From: Desulfobacteraceae bacterium | GTDB taxonomy: Bacteria; Desulfobacterota; Desulfobacteria; Desulfobacterales; Desulfobacteraceae | Assembly: GCA_024225635.1 (NCBI GenBank) | Contig: JAAEMK010000499.1 | Coordinates: 85,829 to 149,828, forward strand | Direction: 5' to 3' | Length of the DNA stretch: 64,000 nt | Part shown: one piece after another, positions 1-8,811 of the stretch | Layout of the letters: every line of letters starts with the position of its first letter | Position numbering within the stretch: position 1 is the stretch's first letter | Translations under genes and position numbers: made by a program | The notes under the pieces: model-generated | The model's database searches: none | Seen by the model: only the letters and a program-made list of their open reading frames with translations | Told to the model about the DNA's origin: nothing

Positions 1-1400
1 TTCCCCTGGAACACCCGGTGGGGCAGCAGGGTTTCGATCTCCAGGTCGCAGCATCCCCCGGCCCTCATCTCCCCTTCCACCTCCTCCCGGGTTCGACCGT
101 TCATCAAGGCCTCCGACTGGGCAAGGCAATTGGCCAACAGCAGGGTATGATGATTCGCCACCGGGTTGTGGCTTACGGCCGGCACCAGAAAATCGGCCGG
201 AACAATCCGGGTCCCCTGGTGGAGCAGCTGAAAAAAGGCGTGCTGGCCGTTGGTGCCGGGTTCACCCCAGACAACGGGACCGGTGTGGTAGCCGACCGCC
301 GTACCGCTCCGGGTCGCGGACTTGCCGTTGCTCTCCATATCGGCCTGCTGGAGATAGGCCGGGAACCGGGCCATCCTCTGGTCATAGGGAAGGATGGCCC
401 AGGTGTGAAACTTGAAAAAATTGATGTACCAGATGCCGATCATGGCTAGGATCACGGGAATGTTCCGTTCAAGGGGGGTCTCCTTGAAATGACGGTCCAT
501 CTCAAACCCGCCCCTGAGAAGGGCCTTGAAATTATCAAACCCAAGGTAGCAGGCGATGGAGAGGCCAATGGAGGACCAAAGGGAGTAGCGCCCCCCGACC
601 CAGTCCCAGAACTCAAACATGTTGGAAGAATCGATGCCGAATTCCTTGACTGCGGCACCATTTGTTGAAATGGCGACAAAGTGGCCGGCCACATGGCCGG
701 GCTCCCCGGCCGCATCAAGGAACCAGCGCCGTGCCGCTTCCGCGTTCGCCATGGTTTCCTGGGTGGTAAAGGTCTTTGATGCAATAATGAAAAGGGTGGT
801 GGCGGGATCGAGCCCCTCCAGGGTCTCCCGGATGTGGGTACCGTCGACGTTGGAGACAAAATGAACGGACAACCCTTTCCGGGCATAGGGTTTCAGGCAC
901 CGGGTCACCATCTGGGGACCGAGATCGGAGCCGCCGATTCCAATATTCACGATATCGGTGACGGGCCGGCCGGTATAACCGGTCATTTGCCCGGAATATA
1001 CCCGGGTGGAAAAGCGCCGCATCTTTTCAAGGGCCTTGTTCACCCGGGGCATCACATCCTGTTGATCCACCAGGATCGGGGTATTTGCGAGATTTCTCAA
1101 GGCCACATGGAGTACGGCCCTGTTTTCAGTGGCATTGATCCGCTCCCCGGCAAACATCATTGATATCGCCTCTTGAACACCGGTCTCCCGGGCAAGCCCC
1201 ATCAACAGCTCCAGGGTCTTGTCCGTGAGCCTGTTTTTGGAAAAGTCGACCACCATATCGTTAAAGGAGATTGAAAAACGGCAGAAACGCTGGATATCCC
1301 CTTGAAACAACTTACTTATCCGAAGATTTTTCACCTGCTCATAGTGATTACCCAGCCGTTTCCAGCTATCTGTCAGAGCAGGGTCGATTTGCTTCAACAT
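1..1400 (-). CDS. pgi: Glucose-6-phosphate isomerase, 3' end outside window
   Basis: Interconverts glucose-6-phosphate and fructose-6-phosphate in the cytoplasm. About 466 codons are visible before the frame runs off the left edge, so the C-terminus is missing. The reverse strand reads [16 protein letters not shown] at the start. It then shows the family landmarks [48 protein letters not shown] and [12 protein letters not shown]. The visible part ends in LPHRVFQG, close to the usual C-terminal region of this roughly 550-residue family. The ATG at 1400-1398 is preceded by a GGGGGAGAGG ribosome-binding site. The gene is divergent from the aminopeptidase at 1627, with a 226-base gap holding no other gene. 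Confidence 0.95.
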   Translation of the reverse strand, partial: MLKQIDPALTDSWKRLGNHYEQVKNLRISKLFQGDIQRFCRFSISFNDMVVDFSKNRLTDKTLELLMGLARETGVQEAISMMFAGERINATENRAVLHVALRNLANTPILVDQQDVMPRVNKALEKMRRFSTRVYSGQMTGYTGRPVTDIVNIGIGGSDLGPQMVTRCLKPYARKGLSVHFVSNVDGTHIRETLEGLDPATTLFIIASKTFTTQETMANAEAARRWFLDAAGEPGHVAGHFVAISTNGAAVKEFGIDSSNMFEFWDWVGGRYSLWSSIGLSIACYLGFDNFKALLRGGFEMDRHFKETPLERNIPVILAMIGIWYINFFKFHTWAILPYDQRMARFPAYLQQADMESNGKSATRSGTAVGYHTGPVVWGEPGTNGQHAFFQLLHQGTRIVPADFLVPAVSHNPVANHHTLLLANCLAQSEALMNGRTREEVEGEMRAGGCCDLEIETLLPHRVFQG

Positions 1401-1626
1401 CCTCTCCCCCTTGCATCCATATTTTCGTTTAAACGGATTCCGCCCCAAAACCTCCCAAAGCAACCGTTTTTTAACCGATACCACGGAGAGGAAGGCAAAT
1501 CAATAGATGCACTGCCAGGCCCTGTGAAAAACTAAAAAAACCTTGTTCTAAAAACCAGATTTCTGATATTAAAGCCTAAACTCGTTACCCTGCGACAAAA
1601 CAAGAACCATATAAGAGAGCACTCCC

Positions 1627-2949
1627 ATGACACCCAAGAAATTCAACCAGGATCTTTTCAGTTTCATCGACCAGTCCCCCTCCCCCTTCCATGCTGTGCG
1701 CCACATGGAGGACCAGCTCAAGGCAACCGGTTTTTCACGCCTTGAGGAGAAAGACGCCTGGAATCTTGAAGCCGGCGGCAAATATTATGTCACCCGGAAC
1801 CGATCATCCGTCATCGCCTTTATCATGGGAAAGTCCAAGCCCTGGGAGAGCGGGATAAAGATGGTGGGCGCCCATACGGACAGCCCCTGCCTGAGGGTGA
1901 AACCCGAACCGTTGCAGAACTCCAATCTCATGACGCGACTTGGCTGCGAGATTTACGGAGGCACCCTCCTCAACACCTGGTTCGACCGGGGGCTCAACCT
2001 TGCGGGCCGGGTCACCTGCCGGGTCATCGAGGATGAAAACGAGCGCCTTCAAAGCGTCCTGATCAACTACAACCGGCCCGTGGCCCTGGTTCCCAGTCTT
2101 GCCATCCACCTGGACAGGGAGGCCAACAAGAACAGAACCGTCAATCCCCAGCTTCACATTCCTCCCCTCTTTTCCATTGGCGATCCGGAGAAGAGCCTGC
2201 CGTTCAAGGAGACCCTCCTTGCCCGGATAAAAGAGGAACACCCCGGAACGGATATCCGGGAGGTGATGGATTATGAACTCTCGTTTTCAGATGCCGAACC
2301 TTGTTCCTATGCAGGCATAGACAGGGAGATCATCTCGGCCCCCCGACTGGACAACCTGCTTTCCTGCCATGCAGCCCTGAAGGGCCTGGATTCTGCGGCC
2401 CCCTCCTCCACCGCCATGGTGGTCTTCACAGATAACGAAGAGGTGGGAAGCGACACCCTGGCCGGGGCCAGGGGATCTTTCCTGGAATCCGTACTTTTAC
2501 GGATGGCGGGCACGCCTGAGCAGTTTGCAAGAACCGCCGCCCGGTCCTTCATGATCTCCTGCGACAACGCCCATGCCGTCCATCCGAACTTGAGCGAGAA
2601 ACACGATTCAAACCACAGACCCACCCTGAACACAGGCCCCGTACTCAAGATCAACGCCTCCCAACGGTATGCCTCGGACTCGGAATCGTCCGCCCTTTTC
2701 CGGCATGTGTGCAAGCGCGCGGGACTCACTGTCCAGAACTTTGTCATGAGAAGCGATCTTCCCTGCGGAAGCACCATCGGCCCCGCCATCTCCTCCCAGA
2801 CCGGAATCCGGACCGTGGATGTGGGGGCGGCCACCCTGGCCATGCATTCCATCCGGGAAATGTGCGGAAGCAACGATCCTTTCATGCTCTTCAAGGCCCT
2901 GAATAAGTTTTTCTCCCTGGATGAGCCGCCGCTTTTATCCTTGACATAA
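1627..2949 (+). CDS. apeB: M18 family aminopeptidase
   Basis: Cytoplasmic metallo-aminopeptidase that removes N-terminal residues, classically acidic ones, from peptides. The 440-residue length fits the family. Metal and catalytic landmarks of the M18 fold are present: GAHTDSP with H83 and D85, FTDNEEVGS near 267-275 with the catalytic and ligand Glu pair, and a C-terminal AMHSIREM with H407. The NAHAVHPN and GSTIGP motifs are also intact. Nothing looks truncated. It is transcribed away from pgi and ends just before the dsr locus, with no clear link to it. Confidence 0.93.
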   Translation: MTPKKFNQDLFSFIDQSPSPFHAVRHMEDQLKATGFSRLEEKDAWNLEAGGKYYVTRNRSSVIAFIMGKSKPWESGIKMVGAHTDSPCLRVKPEPLQNSNLMTRLGCEIYGGTLLNTWFDRGLNLAGRVTCRVIEDENERLQSVLINYNRPVALVPSLAIHLDREANKNRTVNPQLHIPPLFSIGDPEKSLPFKETLLARIKEEHPGTDIREVMDYELSFSDAEPCSYAGIDREIISAPRLDNLLSCHAALKGLDSAAPSSTAMVVFTDNEEVGSDTLAGARGSFLESVLLRMAGTPEQFARTAARSFMISCDNAHAVHPNLSEKHDSNHRPTLNTGPVLKINASQRYASDSESSALFRHVCKRAGLTVQNFVMRSDLPCGSTIGPAISSQTGIRTVDVGAATLAMHSIREMCGSNDPFMLFKALNKFFSLDEPPLLSLT

Positions 2950-2996
2950 AACCCCAGGATAGTTATATCGCTTACGTTAATCAGAAGTAGTTTCAT

Positions 2997-3002
2997 TATA
3001 AT
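2997..3002 (+). promoter_or_regulatory. Candidate -10 box in front of the RsbRD-N/dsr locus
   Basis: A perfect TATAAT lies 17 bases before the start at 3020, in the 70-base gap after the aminopeptidase. No convincing TTGACA-like -35 sits at normal spacing, so this may be an activator-dependent or weak promoter. It is the best promoter candidate for the dsr transcript in the window, because the gaps inside the dsr cluster are only 3 to 11 bases. Confidence 0.4.
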
Positions 3003-3019
3003 TTACTATCCGGATCCCC

Positions 3020-3547
3020 ATGGATTCACAGGAGCAGCACAGCTGTATGAACATGAACAAGCGCCTTAAAAGTAACAGAAAAAAGATCATCGACCTGTGG
3101 TTTGAGGCCACGATCAAGAGCTATCCGCCTGAAACAGCACGGGTACTTGCACGAATAAAAAACCGTTTTGACAACCCCGTGGGCAGTGCAACCCAGGCGA
3201 GTCTTGAGAATGTTTTTGACCAGCTTCTGGGAGACATTGATCCCGAAAAACTGGAGGATGCCCTGGATCCCGTGATCCGCATCCGGGCAGTCCAGAAATT
3301 CACGGCATCGGATGCCGTGGGATTTGTGTTTGAACTCAAGGAGATAGTAAAGAATGTCCTCGAGACCGTACCGGAGGACGAATTTGACAGAAAGGTCGAC
3401 CAAGTGGCCCTGGCAGCATTCAACAGGTTCATGAAGTGCCGAGAAAGTATATTCCTTTTAAAGGCAACCGAATCCAAACGACGGATTCACAGGGCTTTTG
3501 AAAGGGCGGGTTTAGTAACGGAGCTCAAGGATGAGGATCTCCTTTAG
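3020..3547 (+). CDS. RsbRD N-terminal domain-like protein preceding dsrM
   Basis: 175-residue soluble, mostly helical protein. Its pattern (KKIIDLWFEATIKSYP, then ARIKNRFDNPVG, FDQLLGD, VIRIRAVQKFTASDAV) resembles the RsbRD N-terminal domain, a helical input module found in stressosome-type co-antagonists. No STAS domain follows, so it is a stand-alone module. From memory, such proteins often sit directly upstream of dsrM in sulfate reducers. A regulatory or assembly role for the Dsr membrane complex is inference. The ATG at 3047 (MNMNKRLK) is an alternative start; neither site has a strong ribosome-binding site. The gap to dsrM is 71 bases. Confidence 0.75.
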   Translation: MDSQEQHSCMNMNKRLKSNRKKIIDLWFEATIKSYPPETARVLARIKNRFDNPVGSATQASLENVFDQLLGDIDPEKLEDALDPVIRIRAVQKFTASDAVGFVFELKEIVKNVLETVPEDEFDRKVDQVALAAFNRFMKCRESIFLLKATESKRRIHRAFERAGLVTELKDEDLL

Positions 3548-3618
3548 CTCAACAACATTTTAAACAGGCCTTGGCGGGCTTCGGTCTGTCTGGGCCTAAA
3601 TAGTGAGGTGGTTAGAAT

Positions 3619-4626
3619 ATGAAGCAAAAGTACATGTTACCCCTGACAGGCGTTTTTCTGCTTTTTTTGCTGGCATACGCAGGGGTTGAGGGAGCCGGGA
3701 TGCAATGGTTCTTCGGGATCGTTGCGCCCTATGCAGCGGTCTTGGCCTTCCTTGCCGGGTTTGTATACCGGGTGATGGGATGGGCATCCTCTGCAGTACC
3801 CTTCCGGATTCCCACAACCTGCGGACAGCAGAAATCCCTTCCGTGGATCAAACAGAACCGCATCGACAACCCCGACACAGCCGCCGGGGTATTTGTGCGC
3901 ATGGTGCTGGAGATTTTCCTCTTCAGATCCCTGTTCAGGAACACCAAGGCGGCATTCAACGGGAATGAGAAGAACAAGCTCACCTACTCCTGGGAGATCT
4001 TTCTCTGGGTCGGCGCCCTTGCCTTCCATTATTCATTCCTGATGGTCCTCCTGAGACACCTGAGGTTCTTCCTCAACCCGGTTCCCGCATGTGTCAAGGT
4101 CATTGAATACTTTGACGGCATCATCCAGATGGGCCTTCCCATCATCATGCTCTCCGGTTGCCTGCTCCTGGCTGCGGCCCTGTTCCTGCTCGCAAGAAGA
4201 ATCTTTGATGAGAAGGTGAGCTATATCTCACTTGCCGCAGATTACTTTCCGCTCTTTCTCATCATCGGTATCGCTGTCACGGGTATCTTCATGCGCTACA
4301 TCACCAAGGTTGACATCCTGGGCGTCAAGACCTTCACCATGGGTCTTGCCACCTTTCACCCCGTCATTCCCGAGGGCGTCGGCGGACTGTTCTATGCCCA
4401 TATCTTCATGGTCAGCATCCTGTTTGCCTATATTCCCGTGAGCAAGCTCATGCACATGGGCGGCGTGTTCCTGAGCCCCACCCGGAACATGGCAAACAAC
4501 ACCCGGGCAGAACGACACATCAACCCCTGGAACTACGACGTGGACATTCATACCTATGAGCAGTATGAGGATCACTTCAGGGATAAAATGATAGAAGCTG
4601 GACTTCCAGTTGACAAGAAGGAGTAA
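3619..4626 (+). CDS. dsrM: Sulfate reduction electron transfer complex subunit DsrM
   Basis: Membrane cytochrome b subunit (NarI-like) of DsrMKJOP. It is thought to oxidise menaquinol and pass electrons through DsrK towards the DsrC trisulfide formed during sulfite reduction. The 335 residues carry about six hydrophobic segments, including LPLTGVFLLFLLAYAGV, VAPYAAVLAFLAGFVYRV, ALAFHYSFLMVLL, LPIIMLSGCLLLAAALFLL, FPLFLIIGIAVTGIFM and GGLFYAHIFMVSILFAYI. Histidines inside or at the edges of these segments are candidate haem ligands. A GAGGTGG ribosome-binding site precedes the ATG. Only three bases separate it from dsrK. Confidence 0.96.
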   Translation: MKQKYMLPLTGVFLLFLLAYAGVEGAGMQWFFGIVAPYAAVLAFLAGFVYRVMGWASSAVPFRIPTTCGQQKSLPWIKQNRIDNPDTAAGVFVRMVLEIFLFRSLFRNTKAAFNGNEKNKLTYSWEIFLWVGALAFHYSFLMVLLRHLRFFLNPVPACVKVIEYFDGIIQMGLPIIMLSGCLLLAAALFLLARRIFDEKVSYISLAADYFPLFLIIGIAVTGIFMRYITKVDILGVKTFTMGLATFHPVIPEGVGGLFYAHIFMVSILFAYIPVSKLMHMGGVFLSPTRNMANNTRAERHINPWNYDVDIHTYEQYEDHFRDKMIEAGLPVDKKE

Positions 4627-4629
4627 TCG

Positions 4630-6276
4630 ATGTCTGACGAACTTAAACCCGATGAATTACTGGACCAGATAGACCACACCCCTGCCTCCGGCAGCTGGAT
4701 GGATACTACGGTCCAGATCAGACCCGGCATATTCAGCTACGCTGCAAAGCCTGAAAGCCTGGAAACCCTGAGCGCCCCCAATCCCAGACAATGGAATCCC
4801 CTGGATGACGACTGGAAGCTTCCCGAGAACTGGCAGGAGATCATCCACAACGGCATCAAGGAACGCCTGGAGAAATTTCGAACTTTCAAGATCTTCATGG
4901 ACGTCTGTGTTCGCTGCGGCGCCTGCGCCGACAAATGCCACTTTTTCCTTGGCACCGGCGATCCCCTGAACATGCCCGTACTCAGGGCGGAGCTTTTGAG
5001 ATCCGTATACAGGAACGACTTTACCACGGCCGGCAAGATCCTTGCCAAGATCCCCGGAGGCGAAAAGCTCGGCGGCGGACGCCCCATGACCCTGGAGGTC
5101 CTGAAGCAGTGGTGGTACTACTTCTTCCAGTGCACTGAGTGCCGCCGGTGTTCGGTATTCTGCCCCTACGGCATCGATACCGCCGAGATCACCATCATGG
5201 GCCGGGAGCTGCTGAACCTTCTGGGCCTCAACATCGACTGGATCGCCACCCCGGTTTCCAACTGCTACCAGACCGGTAACCATCTCGGCATCCAGCCCCA
5301 CGCCTTCAAGGATATGCTCGACTTCTTCACTGAAGATATCGAGGAGATCACCGGCGTCAACGTCGAGCCCCAGTTTAACAAAAAGGGCGCAGACATCCTC
5401 TTCATCACACCTTCCGGCGACGTGTTTGCCGATCCAGGCACCTACACCTGTCAGGGGTACATGATCCTCTTCAAGTACCTCAAGGACAAGTACGACCTTG
5501 ACGTCACCTGGAGCACCTACGCCTCCGAGGGCGGAAACTTCGGTTTCTTCACCTCCCACGAGACCATGAAGCGGCTCAACGCCAAGATGTATGCCGAAGC
5601 CAAGCGCCTTGGGGTCAAGTGGATACTGGGCGGCGAGTGCGGCCACATGTGGCGGGTCATCAACCAGTACATGGATACCATGAACGGCCCTGCCGACTTC
5701 CTCGAGGAGCCTGTCAACCCCATCACAGGCACCAAGTTCGAGAACGCAAAATCCACAAAGATGGTTCACATCACCGAGTTCACCGCCGACCTCATCAAGC
5801 ACGGCAAGCTCGAGCTTGACAAGAGCAGGAACTCCAACCGGGTCGTCACCTTCCATGACTCCTGCAACCCTGCAAGGGGCATGGGTCTCCTGGATGAGCC
5901 GCGCTACTGTATCCAGAACGTATGTGACAACTTCTTTGAGATGCCGGAGAACACCATCCGGGAGCAGACCTTCTGCTGCGGTTCAGGCGCAGGCCTCAAT
6001 GCGGGCGAGAATATCGAACTGAGAATGGCGGGCGCTCTCCCAAGGGCCACCGCCGTGAAATATGTCCACGACAAATTTGACGTCAATACCCTTGGAACCA
6101 TCTGTGCCATCGACAGGGCCGCCCTTTCGACCCTTTGCGAATACTGGGTACCAGAGGTTGAAGTCTATGGTGTGCACGAGCTGGTCGGAAACGCCCTGAT
6201 CCTCCCCGGAGAGAAAGAGCGAGAGACGGACCTGCGCATGGAACCCCTACCCGGTATGGAGGATGAAGATGAGTAA
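4630..6276 (+). CDS. dsrK: Sulfate reduction complex iron-sulfur subunit DsrK
   Basis: Cytoplasmic HdrD-like iron-sulfur protein and proposed catalytic subunit that reduces the DsrC trisulfide or disulfide. In 548 residues it shows two N-terminal 4Fe-4S motifs, CVRCGACADKCHFF and CTECRRCSVFCPYG. C-terminal CCG-type elements follow (HDSCNPARGMG, then TFCCGSGAGLNA), which in the Hdr family bind the non-cubane active-site clusters. It is transcribed with dsrM, and its 3' end overlaps the dsrJ start region. Length and motif order match the family. Confidence 0.97.
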   Translation: MSDELKPDELLDQIDHTPASGSWMDTTVQIRPGIFSYAAKPESLETLSAPNPRQWNPLDDDWKLPENWQEIIHNGIKERLEKFRTFKIFMDVCVRCGACADKCHFFLGTGDPLNMPVLRAELLRSVYRNDFTTAGKILAKIPGGEKLGGGRPMTLEVLKQWWYYFFQCTECRRCSVFCPYGIDTAEITIMGRELLNLLGLNIDWIATPVSNCYQTGNHLGIQPHAFKDMLDFFTEDIEEITGVNVEPQFNKKGADILFITPSGDVFADPGTYTCQGYMILFKYLKDKYDLDVTWSTYASEGGNFGFFTSHETMKRLNAKMYAEAKRLGVKWILGGECGHMWRVINQYMDTMNGPADFLEEPVNPITGTKFENAKSTKMVHITEFTADLIKHGKLELDKSRNSNRVVTFHDSCNPARGMGLLDEPRYCIQNVCDNFFEMPENTIREQTFCCGSGAGLNAGENIELRMAGALPRATAVKYVHDKFDVNTLGTICAIDRAALSTLCEYWVPEVEVYGVHELVGNALILPGEKERETDLRMEPLPGMEDEDE

Positions 6277-6664
6277 AAATGCAATCATCGCTGGATTGGC
6301 GGCTTTCGTCATTGCAGCGCTATTTCCCTTCTGGTTCAACCTTGGCGGAACGGACGCAGCTCCGGAGCCTGAGCTTTCCGCAAAGGCCAAGGCCGCTGAG
6401 AAATGCGTTCTGGACAAGTATGACATGAGGGCGAACCACATGAGCCTGCTGGACGAGTGGCGGGACTCCGTGGTAAGGGATGCGGACCGGAAATATGATG
6501 CCGCAAACGGCAAACAGTTCCAGATGAGCCTCTCCACAGGCGAAGACTCCTGTCTCGGTTGTCACGAAGACAAGGAGAAGTTTTGCGATAAGTGCCATAA
6601 CTACGCCTCAGTGGATCCCTATTGCTGGGAGTGCCACACAACCCCCAAGGAGATTAACCAATGA
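6269..6664 (+). CDS. dsrJ: Periplasmic trihaem cytochrome c DsrJ
   Basis: Small cytochrome c subunit of DsrMKJOP on the periplasmic side, anchored by one N-terminal helix (NAIIAGLAAFVIAALFPFWF). Three haem-binding motifs are clustered near the C-terminus: CLGCH, CDKCH and CWECH. Characterised DsrJ proteins have unusual distal ligands, including a cysteine, and C-terminal cysteines outside the CXXCH motifs are the place to look. A GGAGG at 6258-6262 abuts an in-frame ATG at 6263 but is six bases from the ATG at 6269, so I chose 6269. The gene overlaps the end of dsrK by eight bases. It ends in an ATGA overlap with dsrO. Confidence 0.95.
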   Translation: MSKNAIIAGLAAFVIAALFPFWFNLGGTDAAPEPELSAKAKAAEKCVLDKYDMRANHMSLLDEWRDSVVRDADRKYDAANGKQFQMSLSTGEDSCLGCHEDKEKFCDKCHNYASVDPYCWECHTTPKEINQ

Positions 6665-7485
6665 AAAAGAGCAGAAGAAGCTTTTTGAAAGCAGCAGGTG
6701 TTTCTGCGCTGGGCATTGGTGTTGCTCCGGCAATTCAGGCTGTTGCATCATCAGGCGCCCATGACGCCGCCCAGGCGTCAAAGACCACCCATCCCGAGGC
6801 GCTCCACGCAGAACGCTGGGGAATGGTCATCGATACCGACAAACTCACCCACGAGGTCGCGGAAGCATGCGTCGAAGCATGCCGCAAGGCCCACAACGTG
6901 CCGGACTACAACCACGAGCCCGATGCGGAGCGCTATCCCAAGACCCGCCCGGTGAACCCCAACCAGGATGTAAAGTGGATCTGGGAAGAGCATTTCCACA
7001 ACGCATTCCCGGACAAGGAAGACGAGTTCCTGGCGGAAAAATTCAAGGAACTGCCCTTCCTCGTAACCTGTAACCACTGCAAGAACGCCCCCTGTGTCCA
7101 GGCATGTCCCACCCAGGCAACCTTCAAGCGGGAGGACGGCATCGTTCTCATGGACTTCCACCGCTGCATCGGATGCCGGTTCTGCATGGCCGCCTGCCCC
7201 TTTGGCTCCCGGAGTTTCAACTTCAGGGATCCCAGGCCGTTCATCGAAAAGGTCAATCCCGATTTCCCGACCAGGTCCAAAGGTGTTGTCGAAAAGTGCA
7301 ACCTTTGCGCCGAGCGCCTTGCCAAGGGTCAGCAGCCCGCCTGTGTAGAAGTAAGCGAGGGCGCCATCGTGGTGGGAGATCTGGAAGATCCCAGCTCCGA
7401 AGTCCGGGCACTCTTGAATGAGAAATATTCAATCAGACGTAAACAGGAGCTTGGAACCGAGCCTTCTGTTTATTATATCATGTAG
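6661..7485 (+). CDS. dsrO: Periplasmic ferredoxin-like subunit DsrO
   Basis: Iron-sulfur subunit on the periplasmic face, linking DsrJ and DsrP. The 274 residues begin with a twin-arginine signal (KKSRRSFLKAAGVSALGIG, ending near AIQA), so export of the folded protein is expected. Cysteine groups follow in ferredoxin order: CNHCKNAPCVQACP, CIGCRFCMAACPFG and CNLCAERLAKGQQPAC. Together they can hold several 4Fe-4S clusters, as in NrfC and DmsB relatives. The start overlaps the dsrJ stop as ATGA, which indicates translational coupling. Confidence 0.96.
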   Translation: MKKSRRSFLKAAGVSALGIGVAPAIQAVASSGAHDAAQASKTTHPEALHAERWGMVIDTDKLTHEVAEACVEACRKAHNVPDYNHEPDAERYPKTRPVNPNQDVKWIWEEHFHNAFPDKEDEFLAEKFKELPFLVTCNHCKNAPCVQACPTQATFKREDGIVLMDFHRCIGCRFCMAACPFGSRSFNFRDPRPFIEKVNPDFPTRSKGVVEKCNLCAERLAKGQQPACVEVSEGAIVVGDLEDPSSEVRALLNEKYSIRRKQELGTEPSVYYIM

Positions 7486-7496
7486 GAGAGGCGAAC

Positions 7497-8654
7497 ATGC
7501 TTGAAATAGCTATCAAAGGAAGCAAAAAGTACTGGATCTGGCTTGGGGTGCTTTTCGCTGTCATCGGAGCAAGCTTTCTTGTCTACGTGGACCAGTACAT
7601 CAACGGTCTGACCATAACAGCCATGACCCGTGACGTCAGCTGGGGCTTTTACATCGCCAACTTCACCTACCTTGTCGGAGTTGCGGCCGGAGGTGTCATG
7701 GTGGTCATCCCCTTTTACCTCCACAACTACGAGAGATTCCACAGGATCACCATCCTGGGCGAGTTCCTCGCGGTTGCGGCGCTGGTCATGTGCCTGCTCC
7801 TGATCATCGTGGACCTTGGCCAGCCCACCCGCTGCGTCAATGTTCTGCTCTACCCCACCCCCCATTCCATGCTGTTCTGGGACATGTGTGTGCTTAACGG
7901 CTACCTGTTCCTCAACATCGTGATCGGATGGAAGGTGCTGGAAGCCGAGCGGAATCAGATCAAGCCCCCGGCTTGGACAAAACCCCTGATCTATCTTTCC
8001 ATCCCCTTTGCCATCGGCATCCACACCGTGACGGCCTACCTGTACTGCGGCCTTCCCGGAAGAGGTTTTTGGCTTACCGCCATCCTGGCTCCCAGGTTCC
8101 TTGCATCGGCATTTGCAGCGGGACCCTCCGTCCTGATCCTGCTCTGCTACCTCGTCCGCAAGGTAACCAAGTTTGATCCGGGCTGGGAAGCCATGCAGAC
8201 ACTGTCAAAGATCGCATGCTATGCGTTGATCGCCAACGTGTTCTTCTTCCTGTGCGAGATCTTTGTCACCTACTACAGCAAGATCCCGGGCCATATGACC
8301 CACATCGAATACATGTTCTTCGGTCTCCATGGCCACAACACCATGGTTCCCTGGATGTGGACCTCCATGATCCTCATGGCCACGGGTGCGATTCTGCTGG
8401 TGGTTCCGGCGCTGAGAAGCAATGCGACCCTGCTGCCCTTCACCTGCGCCATGGTGATCATCGGCACCTGGATCGACAAGAGTCTCGGCATGATCGCGGG
8501 CGGTTTCGTACCCTCCCCGCTCCATCACGTGACCGAGTACATGCCGACCTTCAAGGAGGTCGTCATCACCATCGGCTGCTACGCCATCGGACTCCTGGTT
8601 CTCACCATCCTCTTTAAACTTGCCACCACGGTCAAGGAAGAGGTAAGAGGATAA
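7497..8654 (+). CDS. dsrP: NrfD-like integral membrane subunit DsrP
   Basis: Quinone-interacting membrane subunit of the NrfD/PsrC family and last gene of dsrMKJOP. The 385 residues form about ten hydrophobic helices from YWIWLGVLFAVIGASFLVYV to IGCYAIGLLVLTILFKL. Conserved stretches such as TRDVSWGFYIANFTYLVGVAAG and GTWIDKSLGMIAGGFVPSP fit the family. It is thought to exchange electrons between menaquinone and DsrO/DsrJ. It starts 11 bases after dsrO and is followed by a strong terminator. Confidence 0.96.
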   Translation: MLEIAIKGSKKYWIWLGVLFAVIGASFLVYVDQYINGLTITAMTRDVSWGFYIANFTYLVGVAAGGVMVVIPFYLHNYERFHRITILGEFLAVAALVMCLLLIIVDLGQPTRCVNVLLYPTPHSMLFWDMCVLNGYLFLNIVIGWKVLEAERNQIKPPAWTKPLIYLSIPFAIGIHTVTAYLYCGLPGRGFWLTAILAPRFLASAFAAGPSVLILLCYLVRKVTKFDPGWEAMQTLSKIACYALIANVFFFLCEIFVTYYSKIPGHMTHIEYMFFGLHGHNTMVPWMWTSMILMATGAILLVVPALRSNATLLPFTCAMVIIGTWIDKSLGMIAGGFVPSPLHHVTEYMPTFKEVVITIGCYAIGLLVLTILFKLATTVKEEVRG

Positions 8655-8687
8655 ACTAGCCGAACCGAATAATCTGTTCGAACCGCA

Positions 8688-8722
8688 AGCGGGGATGCCG
8701 AACGGCATCCCCGCTTTTTTTT
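8688..8722 (+). terminator. Rho-independent terminator after dsrP
   Basis: A 13-bp perfect stem (AGCGGGGATGCCG paired with its complement at 8703-8715) encloses two bases and is followed by seven T. It closes the dsr operon 33 bases after the dsrP stop. The core of the stem recurs in the terminator at 10911. Confidence 0.92.
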
Positions 8723-8811
8723 GTAAGCATTTTTGCATGAACCGCCCCCTGTACCCGAGTACTGACCCTCTTCATAGCGGTTGAATTAAAGCACTAAAGG
8801 ATTTTTGAATT

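Noticed and set aside
18-449. 143-codon plus-strand frame at the left edge
   Set aside because: The minus strand encodes the well-conserved C-terminal half of pgi here.
4657-5856. 399-codon open frame opposite dsrK
   Set aside because: Antisense shadow of a clear Fe-S protein; low-complexity composition (Val, Gly, Leu rich) and no motifs.
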